64,000 nucleotides of DNA from Prevotella sp. 885 (GCF_002265625.1 NZ_NOVE01000006.1:49485-113484), one strand, 5' to 3'; shown: positions 26,924-38,791, counted from the stretch's first letter. Notes: generated by a model from the sequence alone, not told the origin. Program-made: numbers and translations.

Positions 26924-27982
26924 TTAAGCCTCTGCCTCCTCTTCCTTCTGAGCCAGACCGATGAACACGGCGCTCAACAAGGTGAAGACATAAGCCTGAA
27001 TGAATGCCACAAGCACTTCAAGACAGTTCATGAAGAGCATCATTATGGCACTTACGAGGTTCAAACCTATACCGTAGCCCACGCCCATCGACCATCCGAG
27101 GAAGATGACGCATGTGAAGCTCAGGATGATTGCGTGACCTGCCATCATGTTGGCAAAGAGACGGACCATTAGAGCGAACGGCTTGGTGAACACACCGAAG
27201 AACTCGATGACTGGCATCAAAGGCACCGGATAAGCCTTGAGGAATACCGGTACGTGAGGCCAGAAGATATCTTTCCAATACTCCTTATTGCCAAAGAGAT
27301 TGATGGCAATCATGGTGCAGATGGCGAGGAAGAACGTCACGTTGATGTTACCCGTCACATTGGCACCACCCGGGAATATCGGGAGCAAACCGAGAAGGTT
27401 CGTCGTAAAGATGAAGAAGAACACCGTGAGCAGATATGGTGCGAAGGGCTTGAAACGCTTCTCGCCTATCGACGCCTTTATCACGTCGTCATAGATTGTC
27501 ATGACGAACATCTCCATCATACCGACAAATCCGCCAGGAGCCTCACTTCTCTCGTCCTTGTTCTTATACCAGCGGGCGCATGGGATGAATATTCCCAGCA
27601 GCACGAAAACCACAATCCAGATCTGTGCCACAGTCTTCGTGATGCTAAGGTCGATGGGACGCACCTTCGAGCCATCAGGCATTTTCTCATAGATCTTGCC
27701 ATGATGTTCCTCGTCGAAGAAGAAATTCTTCGGCAAGGTATGCTCTGTGCAGAACGACCACTCGCCTGTACTTGAACTTCTGACGATTATCGGCAACGGA
27801 ATGCTCAGACTCTTGCCCTCATAGGAAGCGATGTGCCACTCATAAGAGTCAGACAGGTGCTCAAGTACCGTAGACGGAATATCGAGCGACTTGCCCTCCT
27901 CTCCATGGGACCCTCCTGCAAAGGCGAAGGCTGGCATCAATGCCAATACCAAGAGAAGTAATAATGACTTTATCTGTTTCAT
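26924..27982 (-). CDS. atpB: Fo ATP synthase a subunit with N-terminal secreted extension
   Basis: This 352-residue subunit forms the proton half-channels. The C-terminal part has the conserved helix with the essential Arg (MVRLFANMMAGHAIIL). An extension of about 110 residues precedes the first core helix: a signal peptide (MKQIKSLLLLLVLALMPAFAFA), then a soluble region. Such extensions are common in Bacteroidetes AtpB. It lies 6 bp after the AtpI-like gene. Confidence 0.96.
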   Translation of the reverse strand: MKQIKSLLLLLVLALMPAFAFAGGSHGEEGKSLDIPSTVLEHLSDSYEWHIASYEGKSLSIPLPIIVRSSSTGEWSFCTEHTLPKNFFFDEEHHGKIYEKMPDGSKVRPIDLSITKTVAQIWIVVFVLLGIFIPCARWYKNKDERSEAPGGFVGMMEMFVMTIYDDVIKASIGEKRFKPFAPYLLTVFFFIFTTNLLGLLPIFPGGANVTGNINVTFFLAICTMIAINLFGNKEYWKDIFWPHVPVFLKAYPVPLMPVIEFFGVFTKPFALMVRLFANMMAGHAIILSFTCVIFLGWSMGVGYGIGLNLVSAIMMLFMNCLEVLVAFIQAYVFTLLSAVFIGLAQKEEEAEA

Positions 27983-27988
27983 TATCGT

Positions 27989-28417
27989 TTATTTATTATC
28001 TTTGTCACACTCAGTATGCGAATTGGAGACGTGCGAGAAGAATGCCGAATGGTGGACAATCATCCATAAATAGAAAACCATAAACACCAGACAGTATTCG
28101 AGCATCGCATCGCGACCTACGGCAATGTAGCATCCTACAAGCGTGAAGAGAGCCAACAACATACGGAAGCCGGACACGGCCGAAAAGAATGTCGGAAGCA
28201 TATTCTGATTTGCCACGGCTATCCTTTTCCATAAGAATATGTCGGCAAGCTCCACCACAAGGGCGAACAATGCACTCACTACAAGAGGCGGGACAAGTCC
28301 GTCAACATGAGCGAACATCTGCAGGGAAAGTACAGCCAACGACAGTACCACTACAGCTAAAATAGTCTGCACGACATAACGTCGGCTAAGTTTTGCTATC
28401 TCTGTATTTTTCAACAT
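27989..28417 (-). CDS. Four-helix membrane protein in the AtpI position
   Basis: This 142-residue protein has a short charged N-terminus (MLKNTEIAKLSRR) and four hydrophobic helices. It sits between atpC and atpB, where an AtpI/AtpZ-type assembly factor is usually found, but I see no decisive AtpI motif. A role in Fo ring assembly or Mg2+ uptake is inferred from position only. Confidence 0.7.
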   Translation of the reverse strand: MLKNTEIAKLSRRYVVQTILAVVVLSLAVLSLQMFAHVDGLVPPLVVSALFALVVELADIFLWKRIAVANQNMLPTFFSAVSGFRMLLALFTLVGCYIAVGRDAMLEYCLVFMVFYLWMIVHHSAFFSHVSNSHTECDKDNK

Positions 28418-28432
28418 GTCAACCGGGTTTCA

Positions 28433-28675
28433 TTAAAGTTCAACACAAATGTTTACGTTGTTTTTCTGCACCTCAACGAAACCACCCATTGCCTTCACCT
28501 CATGCTCGCCTTCTGAGTCAAAAAATGTGATACGTCCGCTATCGAGTGTAGAGATAATAGGAGCGTGATTGGTAAGTATCTCGAATTCACCACTTGCGCC
28601 CGGCACGACCACGCGGTCCACCGTTCCTACAAACTCCACTTTCTCAGGAGAGACGATTCTTAGATTCAAACTCAT
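28433..28675 (-). CDS. atpC: F1 ATP synthase epsilon subunit, short form
   Basis: This 80-residue protein consists of the N-terminal beta-sandwich only (MSLNLRIVSPEKVEFVGTVDRVVVPGASGEFEILTNHAPIISTLDSG). The C-terminal helical pair that inhibits rotation in other bacteria is missing, a form common in Bacteroidetes. It lies 29 bp after atpD. Confidence 0.95.
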   Translation of the reverse strand: MSLNLRIVSPEKVEFVGTVDRVVVPGASGEFEILTNHAPIISTLDSGRITFFDSEGEHEVKAMGGFVEVQKNNVNICVEL

Positions 28676-28704
28676 ATTCTTACAAGTATTAAGTGTGAAG
28701 CGGA

Positions 28705-30306
<1,602 letters not shown>

Positions 30307-30358
30307 CTACAAATGCTCTTAAAAGTACCAATATTTTAGTGCAAATCGGACAAAGACG

Positions 30359-31336
30359 TTATATGCTCAGCTCGTCAAGCACCTTAATGAGCTTACGGTC
30401 GAACGGCTTATCGCTTCGGATAGCTTCGCTCAGCGGCACATAAACAATCTCGTTGTTGCGAACGCCTATCATCACGTTGCGCTGTCCCTGCTGAATGGCC
30501 TCTATCGCACCTACGCCTGTTCTGGAAGCAAGGATACGGTCATGAGCGCTCGGACGACCGCCACGCTGCAAGTGACCAAGGATTGACACGCGTACGTCGA
30601 ACTGCGGGAATTCCTTCTTTACACGTTCTGCATAGAACATAGCGCCACACTTGGGGCTTTCCGATACTATTACAATACAGCTCTTCTTCGACTTACGGAT
30701 GCCTCGCTCCATGAATCGAGCCAACTGGTCCACGTCGGTTGAATCCTCCGGAATGATGGCAGCCTCTGCTCCACTTGCGATAGCGCTGTTCTGAGCAAGG
30801 AATCCTGCGTCGCGTCCCATCACCTCTATGAAGAAGATGCGCTCATGGCTCTGCGCCGTATCGCGGATGCGGTCCACACACTCCACGATGGTGTTCATAG
30901 TGGTGTCATATCCGATTGTCGAGTCGGTTCCGTAAAGGTCGTTATCTATGGTTCCGGGCAAACCGATGCAACATACATCATACTTACGTGCAAACTCCAT
31001 AGCACCGGTCAGCGATCCGTTTCCGCCAATCACGACAAGAGCGTCTATGCCATGCTCCTGCATCTGCTGGTAAGCCTTCTCCTTACCCTCATCGGTCATA
31101 AATTCCTTTGAGCGGGCAGTCTTAAGTATGGTTCCTCCAGACATGATTATTCCACTAACATTCTCTGTAGTGAAGTCTTCTATTTCACCGTTGATAAGAC
31201 CGTCGTATCCGCGATAGATACCCTTAATCTTATAACCGTTACAGATGCCTGCACGGGTTACCGCACGTATAGCAGCGTTCATACCTGGGGCATCACCACC
31301 CGAGGTCAAAATTCCTATTGTTTGAATTCTTGCCAT
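30359..31336 (-). CDS. pfkA: ATP-dependent 6-phosphofructokinase
   Basis: PfkA phosphorylates fructose 6-phosphate in glycolysis. This 325-residue protein has [13 protein letters not shown] (ATP site), PGTIDND (catalytic Asp), the GRDAGFLA segment and [15 protein letters not shown]. The Gly after GGD-APG favours ATP rather than PPi as donor. It begins 10 bp after nhaD and has no promoter in between. Confidence 0.96.
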   Translation of the reverse strand: MARIQTIGILTSGGDAPGMNAAIRAVTRAGICNGYKIKGIYRGYDGLINGEIEDFTTENVSGIIMSGGTILKTARSKEFMTDEGKEKAYQQMQEHGIDALVVIGGNGSLTGAMEFARKYDVCCIGLPGTIDNDLYGTDSTIGYDTTMNTIVECVDRIRDTAQSHERIFFIEVMGRDAGFLAQNSAIASGAEAAIIPEDSTDVDQLARFMERGIRKSKKSCIVIVSESPKCGAMFYAERVKKEFPQFDVRVSILGHLQRGGRPSAHDRILASRTGVGAIEAIQQGQRNVMIGVRNNEIVYVPLSEAIRSDKPFDRKLIKVLDELSI

Positions 31337-31346
31337 AGTTAATGTA

Positions 31347-32729
31347 TTATTGTAGTAAAAAGTTCATTATCAGAAGGCCGAGCACGGAGCCTATCATCGC
31401 CACCCAACCCACATTACGCAAATACCAGCCGAGTTTTATGCGTTCTATCTTCATAAGCGCCAGTCCGCTCATACTGCCTATACACAAGATGTTTCCGCCT
31501 ACGGAAGACGAGAAAGCTATTGCCTTCCAGCAGAGTCCGAGGTCTGCCTTCGAAGCCATATCCGCTCCATCACCCAACAAAGTCGGGGCAGAAACAGAGA
31601 GCACCGAAACCGACGTGACGAAATTGTCGAGCACGGAGCTGGCAGCCTGAGCAATCAGTCCCAGCACCAAAGCGTCCGAACAATAGTCTTTCAGCCAACC
31701 TTCTATGCTGTCCGCAATACCCGTCTCGCAAACCACGCCGACGGTAAGCATGATGCCCAACACGAAGAGTATCATCTGCATCACGTCATACTGAAGGGCA
31801 CGCAGACCTCTGCGTTTCACCTTCTCCTCTGGATTTAGCGACTTGCGCGTTATTATTTCATTTACAACGCAAAGCACAGCCACCACGCACAACGCACCTA
31901 CAAACGGACTGAGCTTCGTAATGTTATGGAATGTAGGTATAAACCAAAGACCGCCTATACCTATCATAAGCATCAGAATGCGCTGCCAAGTCTTCACGTT
32001 GGCATCGTCTCCACGATACGTGAGCATCATGTTCTCCACCTCCACATGTGGCGGCAGCATCCTGCCGATCCACCATACCGGCAACGCCCATGCCACAAGG
32101 CAGGGAACAGCAAGAGTCATCGAGTAATTGGTGGCTGTCACGGCTCCCGTATTCCACAACACCAATCCCGTAGGATCACCGATTACGGTCAGAGCGCCAC
32201 CGCAGTTTGCCGAAATGGCAATGGCACAACCCATAAGTATGCGTTGCTTCTGCTTCACCACCACTCCGTGCATCACGGTCAGCATTATTACCGTAGTGGT
32301 AAGGTTGTCCAGATTGGCAGAGATGACAAACGTCAGGGCAGAAACAATCCATAGCATGCGTTTGCTATGGCGCGTCCGTATCAGTCGCGTAAGAAAGTCG
32401 AAGCAGCCGTTGTTCACCAATATCTCCGTTATTGCCATAGTGGAGAGCAGGAACAACACCACCTCGGAGGCTTTGCCTACGTATCTGAGGAAGATGTTCT
32501 GTGCTATGAAGTTCTTCACCTCAACCGAGGAAGAAGGGCGTAAAGCCAAAAAATTGGCATATTCTGAAGAATGATGGCTCGTTACGAAGTCCATTCCGTA
32601 ACCCACATAGAGAATCCAAACCAGCGTTCCAACGAAGATTGCAACGGCGGCTTTGCTTATATTGGTGAATTTCTCGGTAGCTATTAAGATATAGCTCAGA
32701 AGAATTATGGTTACAATAACTAAAGTCAT
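31347..32729 (-). CDS. nhaD: NhaD-family Na+/H+ antiporter
   Basis: This 460-residue ion-transporter-superfamily protein has about 12 hydrophobic segments, with the conserved [16 protein letters not shown] and the matching [14 protein letters not shown] half-repeat, and the [17 protein letters not shown] segment. NhaD antiporters exchange cytoplasmic Na+ or Li+ for H+. It is the first gene of a unit with pfkA, and its promoter faces that of nudC. Confidence 0.9.
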   Translation of the reverse strand: MTLVIVTIILLSYILIATEKFTNISKAAVAIFVGTLVWILYVGYGMDFVTSHHSSEYANFLALRPSSSVEVKNFIAQNIFLRYVGKASEVVLFLLSTMAITEILVNNGCFDFLTRLIRTRHSKRMLWIVSALTFVISANLDNLTTTVIMLTVMHGVVVKQKQRILMGCAIAISANCGGALTVIGDPTGLVLWNTGAVTATNYSMTLAVPCLVAWALPVWWIGRMLPPHVEVENMMLTYRGDDANVKTWQRILMLMIGIGGLWFIPTFHNITKLSPFVGALCVVAVLCVVNEIITRKSLNPEEKVKRRGLRALQYDVMQMILFVLGIMLTVGVVCETGIADSIEGWLKDYCSDALVLGLIAQAASSVLDNFVTSVSVLSVSAPTLLGDGADMASKADLGLCWKAIAFSSSVGGNILCIGSMSGLALMKIERIKLGWYLRNVGWVAMIGSVLGLLIMNFLLQ

Positions 32730-32754
32730 GATCGTCTATGAAAGATTACACGTG

Positions 32755-32785
32755 CAAAGGTACAAAAATAATCGACGTACGCAAG
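32755..32785 (-). promoter_or_regulatory. Promoter of nhaD-pfkA
   Basis: On the minus strand TACCTTTG (32762-32755) is a full -7 match, with CTTG (32785-32782, one mismatch) 19 bp upstream. Confidence 0.65.
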
Positions 32786-32809
32786 AAAGGAGCACGTATT
32801 TTTACTTTT

Positions 32810-32844
32810 TTTGATGCGTTTCTCAATAAAATATCCTACTTTTG
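32810..32844 (+). promoter_or_regulatory. Probable promoter of nudC
   Basis: TTTG (32810-32813), 23 bp, TACTTTTG (32837-32844), 19 bp before the nudC ATG. The spacer is slightly longer than usual, so the -33 is less certain. Confidence 0.55.
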
Positions 32845-32863
32845 TACCACAAATATCACACTT

Positions 32864-33634
32864 ATGAATTATTGGTTTGTCTTTCATAAAAACGACGTCC
32901 TGCTGAAACAAACAGCAGACGGAACTTACACCATTCCTTTTGGAGATTCATGCCCGTTCTGCTTGAACGAAGGGGCACACGTACTGAACGTAACGCCTAT
33001 GGCTGACGGCACACTCGTCAACGCCTTGGAAATGTCTGAAAATGTCGATTCTGCCGGATATGAATGGTGCGACTTGCGCAAGTCTTACTACAAGCTTTCT
33101 CCTGAGCTTTATCAGAAAGCGGGAAAATGCCACGAGCTGCTATATTGGGACATCAACACCCAATACTGCGGACGTTGCGGCGAAAAGCTGGTTATGAACA
33201 CGGAAATTTCGAAGGTCTGCCCTAAATGCGGCAAGCTCTCGTGGCCTCTCCTTGCCACAGCCATCATCGTCCTCATCAACAAGGGTGACAATCTGCTCCT
33301 CGTCCACGCAAAGAATTTCAAGACGGACTTCTACGGTTGCATAGCCGGATTCGTCGAGACGGGAGAATCGCTTGAGGAAGCCGTACAGAGAGAAGTCATG
33401 GAGGAGACGTCGCTCAAGATAAAGAATCTCCGCTACTTCAAGTCGCAGCCTTGGCCCTACCCTTGCGGTCTGATGGTGGGCTACTTCGCCGAATACGAGA
33501 GCGGAGAGCTGAAACTGCAGGAATCGGAGCTTTCCAAGGGAGGATGGTTCCATAAGGACGCGCTTCCCACCATTCCAGAGAAGCTGAGCCTGGCACGAAT
33601 GCTTATCGACAGATGGCTGGAAGAACACGCCTAA
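32864..33634 (+). CDS. nudC: NAD(+)/NADH pyrophosphatase NudC
   Basis: NudC hydrolyses NAD(H) to NMN(H) and AMP and can remove NAD caps from RNA. This 256-residue protein has the zinc ribbon CGRCGEK...CPKCGK, a Nudix box (GFVETGESLEEAVQREVMEE, normal spacing), and the SQPWPYPCGLM motif diagnostic of the family. The ATG at 32864 follows the predicted promoter and matches the family N-terminus; an upstream in-frame ATG at 32738 would cross it. Confidence 0.93.
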   Translation: MNYWFVFHKNDVLLKQTADGTYTIPFGDSCPFCLNEGAHVLNVTPMADGTLVNALEMSENVDSAGYEWCDLRKSYYKLSPELYQKAGKCHELLYWDINTQYCGRCGEKLVMNTEISKVCPKCGKLSWPLLATAIIVLINKGDNLLLVHAKNFKTDFYGCIAGFVETGESLEEAVQREVMEETSLKIKNLRYFKSQPWPYPCGLMVGYFAEYESGELKLQESELSKGGWFHKDALPTIPEKLSLARMLIDRWLEEHA

Positions 33635-33686
33635 GCAACAAAACCACAACATAACGACAACACATTATTATATACAAACACTTATC

Positions 33687-34670
33687 ATGAAAGAAATAGG
33701 ATGGGGATTCATTGGATGCGGCGAAGTGACCGAGAAGAAGTCGGGACCTGCCTTTAACGAGGTGCCCGGTTCGCACGTTGTGGCAGTTATGAGCCGCAAC
33801 GCCGAGAAGGCTGAGTCGTACGCTAAAAGACATAACATAAAAAAATGGTATACTGACCCTCTTGAGCTCATTAACGACCCGGAGATAAACGCCATCTACA
33901 TAGCCACGCCGCCGTCCAGCCACGCCACTTTCGCCATCATGGCGATGAAGGCAGGCAAGCCCGTCTACATAGAGAAGCCTCTCGCTGCAAGCTACGAGGA
34001 CTGCGCACGAATCAATCGCATAAGCGAGCTGACCGGCGTGCCTTGCTTCGTGGCTTATTACAGACGTTACCTGCCTTACTTCCAGAAGGTGAAGCAGATT
34101 ATCCAGTCCGGAGCCATCGGCACGCCTGCCAACGTACAGATAAGGTTCTCCGTTCCGCCACGCGACCTTGACTATAAGAGCAACGGTTCGCTACCTTGGC
34201 GCCTGCAACCCGACATCGCAGGAGGAGGCTATTTCTACGACCTTGCCCCTCATCAGCTCGACCTGATACAGGACATCTTCGGCGTAATAACACGCGCACA
34301 CGGCTATTGCTCTAACATGGCAAAGCTCTACAAGGCAGAGGACACAATAAGCGCCTGTTTCTACTTTGAGAACGGTCTGCCAGGCAGCGGCTCATGGTGT
34401 TTCGTGGGCCATCAGAGCGCCAAGGAAGACCGCATAGAGGTCATCGGCGAGAAAGGAATGCTCTCCTTCTCCGTCTACAACTACAGCCCCATACAGCTTG
34501 TAACGAGCGAAGGCAGAAGCAGCATCGTCGTTCCCAATCCGCCTTACGTACAGCTGCCCATCATCCGCTCCGTCATAGAGCATCTGCAGGGCATTGGCAT
34601 TTGCGAATGCACGAGCGTGAGCGCCACTCCCGTCAACTGGGTGATGGACCGCATACTCGGCAAGCTCTAA
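33687..34670 (+). CDS. Gfo/Idh/MocA-family oxidoreductase
   Basis: This 327-residue protein has an N-terminal Rossmann domain (GFIGCGEVTEKKSGPAF, AIYIATPPSSHA, KPVYIEKPLA with the catalytic-region Lys) and a C-terminal sheet (GGGYFYDLAPHQLDL). The family uses NAD(P) to oxidise or reduce sugars and related substrates; this substrate is unknown. It lies 52 bp after nudC. Confidence 0.9.
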   Translation: MKEIGWGFIGCGEVTEKKSGPAFNEVPGSHVVAVMSRNAEKAESYAKRHNIKKWYTDPLELINDPEINAIYIATPPSSHATFAIMAMKAGKPVYIEKPLAASYEDCARINRISELTGVPCFVAYYRRYLPYFQKVKQIIQSGAIGTPANVQIRFSVPPRDLDYKSNGSLPWRLQPDIAGGGYFYDLAPHQLDLIQDIFGVITRAHGYCSNMAKLYKAEDTISACFYFENGLPGSGSWCFVGHQSAKEDRIEVIGEKGMLSFSVYNYSPIQLVTSEGRSSIVVPNPPYVQLPIIRSVIEHLQGIGICECTSVSATPVNWVMDRILGKL

Positions 34671-34706
34671 ACAAAGACCATATCCAACCAAAAGAACACT
34701 ATATAC

Positions 34707-35858
34707 GTGACAAAACGACTCATCTTACTGGCGATTTCAGCGCTTCCGTACATCCAGATGTCTGCACAAAAGGCAGACACGGACACGTTGGCCATGACGG
34801 CTGACAGCGACACTATAGTACGCTCGGAAATATCTGAGCGCACTAAGCGTGAGCCGTTTTTCAAGCGATTGATGAAGTCGACATACAAGGTGGTAAAGAA
34901 CTTCAGCAGGGTGGACACCAACTACATCGAGCCGCAGAAATACAATTTCACGTTCATGATGCAGAACACCAACACGTATGAGTCGTACACCATCAGCTCC
35001 GGAAGCGGCAACGACTTTATGTTTTCCCCGCAGCCGTCCATCAAGATTGGTCCCTACGTCGGCTGGAGATGGCTGTTCCTCGGTTACACACTCGACGTCA
35101 AGCACCTCCGCAACGGCAACAACAAGCAGGAGTTCGACCTCTCGCTCTACAGTTCGCAGATTGGCATCGACCTCTTCTACCGCAAGACCGGCAACGACTA
35201 TCGCATAAAGCACGCCTATCTCGACCATGATCGTGTGATAAACACCGAGCCTCTCAACGGCGTATCGTACGACGGCATCAACGTAGGCATCAAGGGTTTC
35301 AACTTATACTATATTTTCAATCATAAGCGATTCTCTTATCCTGCCGCCTTCAGCCAGTCCACCATACAACGCCGCTCAAGCGGTTCGGCTCTGTGCGGAA
35401 TAGGCTACACCAAGCATTCGCTCAGCATAGACTGGGACAAGCTCTATTCCATCGTCTCTGACAAGCTGGGCGAGGACGTGGCAAGCAGATACATGAGCGA
35501 AGGACCCGACAAGAAGAAAATCAACTATACCGACATTTCCCTGTCCGGAGGTTACGCTTACAACTGGGTGTTCGCTCATAACTGGCTGGCTGCCATCTCG
35601 CTCTCGGCTGCCATTGGCTACAAGGGCGCAAGTAGCGAGAAAGACAACGAGATTCTGAACTTCCGCGACTTCTCGTTCCACAACTTCAACCTCGACGGAG
35701 TAGGCAGACTCGGACTGGTATGGAACAACATGAAGTGGTATTACGGCATAAGCGCCATCTTCCATACTTACAATTACCGTAAGTCGCAGTTCCGCACCAA
35801 CACCACCTTCGGCAACATAAATCTGTATATAGGATTCAACTTCGGCAAAATGAAATAA
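34707..35858 (+). CDS. DUF4421 family protein, GTG start
   Basis: This 383-residue protein starts with GTG and a short signal peptide (MTKRLILLAISALPYIQMSAQ). The body is rich in aromatic and alternating residues (YVGWRWLFLGYTLDVKHL, YSSQIGIDLFYRKTG, KHSLSIDWDKLYSIV) and ends INLYIGFNFGKMK, a typical outer-membrane beta-barrel end. The pattern fits the Bacteroidetes DUF4421 family, function unknown. Confidence 0.8.
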   Translation: MTKRLILLAISALPYIQMSAQKADTDTLAMTADSDTIVRSEISERTKREPFFKRLMKSTYKVVKNFSRVDTNYIEPQKYNFTFMMQNTNTYESYTISSGSGNDFMFSPQPSIKIGPYVGWRWLFLGYTLDVKHLRNGNNKQEFDLSLYSSQIGIDLFYRKTGNDYRIKHAYLDHDRVINTEPLNGVSYDGINVGIKGFNLYYIFNHKRFSYPAAFSQSTIQRRSSGSALCGIGYTKHSLSIDWDKLYSIVSDKLGEDVASRYMSEGPDKKKINYTDISLSGGYAYNWVFAHNWLAAISLSAAIGYKGASSEKDNEILNFRDFSFHNFNLDGVGRLGLVWNNMKWYYGISAIFHTYNYRKSQFRTNTTFGNINLYIGFNFGKMK

Positions 35859-35892
35859 AGAAAAGAAAAAAGACTAACACCACAAAAACAAT

Positions 35893-36864
35893 ATGATAAC
35901 CAAATCATTCCTCATAGCTATGAGCACTCTCTTGCTCACAGCATGTTCCGACAGCAACAAGACCAATGCGCAGCAGAAGCCAGCAGCTCCCGTGACTGTC
36001 AAACCGGCTCCAGCAAAGCCAGCACCCAACGACGCATCTACAAAGCCTGCAGACAAAGACGCCGTCATCATCACGTCCATAATAAAGGATTCTGAAGCTT
36101 ACTATAAAGAGCTTTGCAAGAACGCTTCTGTCAGCAAGGAGGACCGACGTTCCAAGCTAATCCTTCACATAGCAAGGAAATTCCTCGGCACACCCTACAT
36201 GGCTAAGACATTGGAGACAGAAGGCAAAGAACGCCTCGTCATCAACGCACGACAGCTCGACTGCACCACATACGTGGAGAACACCATGGCCATCTATCTT
36301 TACGTGACTAACAGCCGCACCTCCTACGACGACTATAAGAATCAGCTGCGCCTTCTCAGATATGCGAACGGCGAAGTGACGTACGCCGCACGCCAGCATT
36401 ACTTCACACAATGGATAGAGGAGAACACAAAGAAGGGATACGTACACGAGCTGCAATCCCCCACCCCTCCGTTCACATCCGAACAGCTTCTGCGGATTGA
36501 CTTCATGACCACGCACGTCTCTCTTTACCCGATGCTCAAGGATTCGCCCGAGGACATCAAGACAATAGCACAAAGAGAACGCGAACTTAGCGGAAGAAAA
36601 TATCGCTACATCCCTAAAGCCTCCATCCGAAACACCAGCCTCTTCCGCTCCACCATAAAGGACGGCGACATCATAGCCATCACCACCTCCAAGAAGGGAC
36701 TCGACACGTCACACATCGGCATTGCCGTGTGGCACAAGGACGGGCTGCACATGCTCAATGCCTCGCAGATACACAAGAAAGTGGTGGAAGAACCGATGAC
36801 GCTCTATCAATACATGCAGCGCCACCCAAGCCAGACAGGCATCAGAATAGTCAGAATGAAGTAA
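35893..36864 (+). CDS. DUF1460 lipoprotein with NlpC/P60-like active site
   Basis: This 323-residue protein has a lipobox (LLTAC, lipidation at Cys18), a Pro/Ala/Lys-rich linker, and a DUF1460 domain with LDCTTYVEN (candidate catalytic Cys) and DTSHIGIAVW (candidate His). Members resemble NlpC/P60 and N-acetylmuramoyl-alanine amidase-like peptidases and may cut cell-wall peptides. It follows the DUF4421 gene by 34 bp. Confidence 0.87.
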   Translation: MITKSFLIAMSTLLLTACSDSNKTNAQQKPAAPVTVKPAPAKPAPNDASTKPADKDAVIITSIIKDSEAYYKELCKNASVSKEDRRSKLILHIARKFLGTPYMAKTLETEGKERLVINARQLDCTTYVENTMAIYLYVTNSRTSYDDYKNQLRLLRYANGEVTYAARQHYFTQWIEENTKKGYVHELQSPTPPFTSEQLLRIDFMTTHVSLYPMLKDSPEDIKTIAQRERELSGRKYRYIPKASIRNTSLFRSTIKDGDIIAITTSKKGLDTSHIGIAVWHKDGLHMLNASQIHKKVVEEPMTLYQYMQRHPSQTGIRIVRMK

Positions 36865-36884
36865 GTTGATAGATAAAAAAACGA

Positions 36885-36927
36885 GAAAAGGATGGAAACT
36901 GAGCGAAAACCCAATTCCATCCTTTTC
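36885..36927. terminator. Bidirectional terminator between DUF1460 and rplT
   Basis: A 13-bp stem (GAAAAGGATGGAA / TTCCATCCTTTTC) with T-rich flanks on the plus side and A-rich on the other lies between convergent genes, so it serves both. Confidence 0.88.
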
Positions 36928-36956
36928 TTTATTTCTTGCTTTTTATAATCCTCAGA

Positions 36957-37301
36957 TTACTTTACCTTAGCTACGATAGCCTTGAAAGCCTCAGGATTGT
37001 TAACAGCGAGGTCAGCGAGGACCTTGCGGTTGATCTCGATACCAGCCTTGTGGAGTGCACCCATAAGTGTAGAATAGGTCATGTTCTCGAGACGAGCAGC
37101 AGCGTTGATACGCTGGATCCACAATGCGCGGAAGTTGCGCTTCTTGTTACGGCGGTCACGGTAAGCGTATGTGAGACCCTTCTCCCAAGTGTTCTTCGCA
37201 ACTGTCCAAACATTCTTTCTTGCACCATAGTAACCCTTGGTCAACTTAAGGATTCTTGTTCTCTTTGCTTTTGAAGCAACGTGATTTACTGATCTTGGCA
37301 T
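36957..37301 (-). CDS. rplT: Ribosomal protein bL20
   Basis: This 114-residue large-subunit protein begins [32 protein letters not shown] and is essential for early 50S assembly. Sequence and length are typical. It is last in the infC-rpmI-rplT operon, where bL20 usually autoregulates. Confidence 0.98.
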   Translation of the reverse strand: MPRSVNHVASKAKRTRILKLTKGYYGARKNVWTVAKNTWEKGLTYAYRDRRNKKRNFRALWIQRINAAARLENMTYSTLMGALHKAGIEINRKVLADLAVNNPEAFKAIVAKVK

Positions 37302-37337
37302 AGTTTTTCTTTTCCTTTAAATGTTTGACTAGTGAAA

Positions 37338-37535
37338 TTAACGAAGGCAAAGCAAGTCACGAACTTGCTTGAGGTTGCTGTTATCAACAATTGCTTGGTG
37401 AACCAGGTTTCTCTTCTGCTTCTTTGTTTTCTTAGTCAGAATGTGACTGTGGTAAGCGTGATGACGCTTGATCTTACCGGTTCCGGTAAAGCGGAATCTC
37501 TTCTTTGCACCGGAGTTTGTCTTAACTTTTGGCAT
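37338..37535 (-). CDS. rpmI: Ribosomal protein bL35
   Basis: This 65-residue basic protein begins [31 protein letters not shown]. The start at 37535 is preferred over an upstream in-frame ATG (37595) because it is the exact family N-terminus. Confidence 0.98.
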   Translation of the reverse strand: MPKVKTNSGAKKRFRFTGTGKIKRHHAYHSHILTKKTKKQKRNLVHQAIVDNSNLKQVRDLLCLR

Positions 37536-37644
37536 TTTTTTGTTATTTAATTTATTAATATATTGTGGCAACGCATATACCAAGGCGTTACGCACATTTT
37601 TCTATACTATGGTCTTTCTTGTCTGACGCAAGGAACGTCTTTTC

Positions 37645-38331
37645 TTATTCCTCGCCCTTCAGAGCCTTGAGTGCTGCCTCGCTCACCTTAGCGTTTGCGA
37701 GCAGACCACCGTTTGCCGGCATCTCTGTGTTTACAGCCTCTTCCTTCTTGGCGTTGGCGTCAGCCTCTCTCTTCTCGCGGTCCATCTTCTGCTGGCTCTT
37801 CTTCACGGCACCAGTCTTCTTCGGAGCCAGATAGAGGAACATCTTCTTACCGTCGAGCTTCGGAAGCTGCTCCACCTTTCCGTATTCCTCCAAATCGTTG
37901 GCGAAACGGAGCAACAGCACCTCGCCCTGCTCCTTGAAAAGGATTGAGCGACCGCGGAAGAACACATAAGCTCTCACCTTATTGCCGTCAGAAAGGAATT
38001 CCTGAGCATGCTTAAGCTTGAAGTTATAGTCGTGAGCATCAGTCTGAGGTCCGAAACGAATCTCCTTGATTTCAACCTTTGCCTGCTTAGCTTTCATTTC
38101 CTTTGCATGCTTCTTCTGCTGATAAAGGAACTTGCTGTAGTCAATGAGACGACAAACTGGCGGCTGGGCATTGGGAGATATTTCAACCAGGTCGACACCC
38201 TGCTCTCTTGCCATGTCCAAAGCATGACGCGTAGGCATCACTGTTGATTCGCCGTCACTAACTATACGTACTTCCCGAACGCGAATTTGCTCATTCACGC
38301 GGTACTGGTTTTTCATTTTGTCATTCTTCAT
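37645..38331 (-). CDS. infC: Translation initiation factor IF-3
   Basis: IF-3 prevents premature subunit joining and checks the start codon. This 228-residue protein has the N domain ([19 protein letters not shown]) and C domain ([24 protein letters not shown]). It carries a charged C-terminal extension ([19 protein letters not shown], then [23 protein letters not shown]) beyond the usual about 180 residues. Starts at 38331 and 38316 are both possible. Confidence 0.97.
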   Translation of the reverse strand: MKNDKMKNQYRVNEQIRVREVRIVSDGESTVMPTRHALDMAREQGVDLVEISPNAQPPVCRLIDYSKFLYQQKKHAKEMKAKQAKVEIKEIRFGPQTDAHDYNFKLKHAQEFLSDGNKVRAYVFFRGRSILFKEQGEVLLLRFANDLEEYGKVEQLPKLDGKKMFLYLAPKKTGAVKKSQQKMDREKREADANAKKEEAVNTEMPANGGLLANAKVSEAALKALKGEE

Positions 38332-38370
38332 TAAACTATTTTTGATAAGCTATATTTTTATAAGCGGGTG

Positions 38371-38401
38371 CAAAGTTACCTATTTTCAGCCGACCGACAA
38401 A
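38371..38401 (-). promoter_or_regulatory. Promoter of infC-rpmI-rplT
   Basis: On the minus strand TTTG (38401-38398), 19 bp, TAACTTTG (38378-38371): a full consensus match, 40 bp before infC. Confidence 0.85.
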
Positions 38402-38453
38402 ATATTTTCGATTCTTTTTTGCCCTTCCACTCCCGCAAGTTCAATATTTTTTA

Positions 38454-38461
38454 TAATTTTG
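38454..38461 (+). promoter_or_regulatory. Possible -7 element for DUF4491-rlmH
   Basis: TAATTTTG matches TAnnTTTG, 22 bp before the DUF4491 ATG. There is no TTTG at the expected distance. Confidence 0.45.
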
Positions 38462-38482
38462 CACCATAACACGTATATTAAT

Positions 38483-38791
38483 ATGGAGAACATACATTTA
38501 ACAGGACTTTCGATAGCCGTCAGCACTTTTTTGGTTATCGGACTGTTCCACCCCATCGTCATTAAGATGGAATATTATTTCGGAGTACGCCTGTGGTGGA
38601 TTTTCCTTCTTGCGGGCATCGCCTTCATCATCGGTTCAATGCTCATTGCCAACGTCATAATCTCCTCACTTCTCGGAGTGTTGGGAGCCTCGTGCCTGTG
38701 GAGCATAGGCGAGCTGTTCGAACAGAAGCAAAGAGTGAAGAAAGGATGGTTTCCGATGAACCCTAAGCGGAAGGAGGAATATGAAGGCTGA
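38483..38791 (+). CDS. DUF4491 small membrane protein
   Basis: This 102-residue protein has three or four hydrophobic helices and ends CLWSIGELFEQKQRVKKGWFPMNPKRKEEYEG, a pattern I recognise from the DUF4491 family of Bacteroidetes, function unknown. The ATG at 38483 follows the -7 element. It overlaps rlmH by 11 bp, so the two are translationally coupled. Confidence 0.82.
   Translation: MENIHLTGLSIAVSTFLVIGLFHPIVIKMEYYFGVRLWWIFLLAGIAFIIGSMLIANVIISSLLGVLGASCLWSIGELFEQKQRVKKGWFPMNPKRKEEYEG

Noticed and set aside
28433..28675. Truncated atpC
   Set aside because: The missing C-terminal helices are a common state of epsilon in Bacteroidetes, not a break.
34707..34709. GTG start of the DUF4421 gene as an error
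   Set aside because: It is followed directly by a signal peptide, and no ATG nearby gives one.
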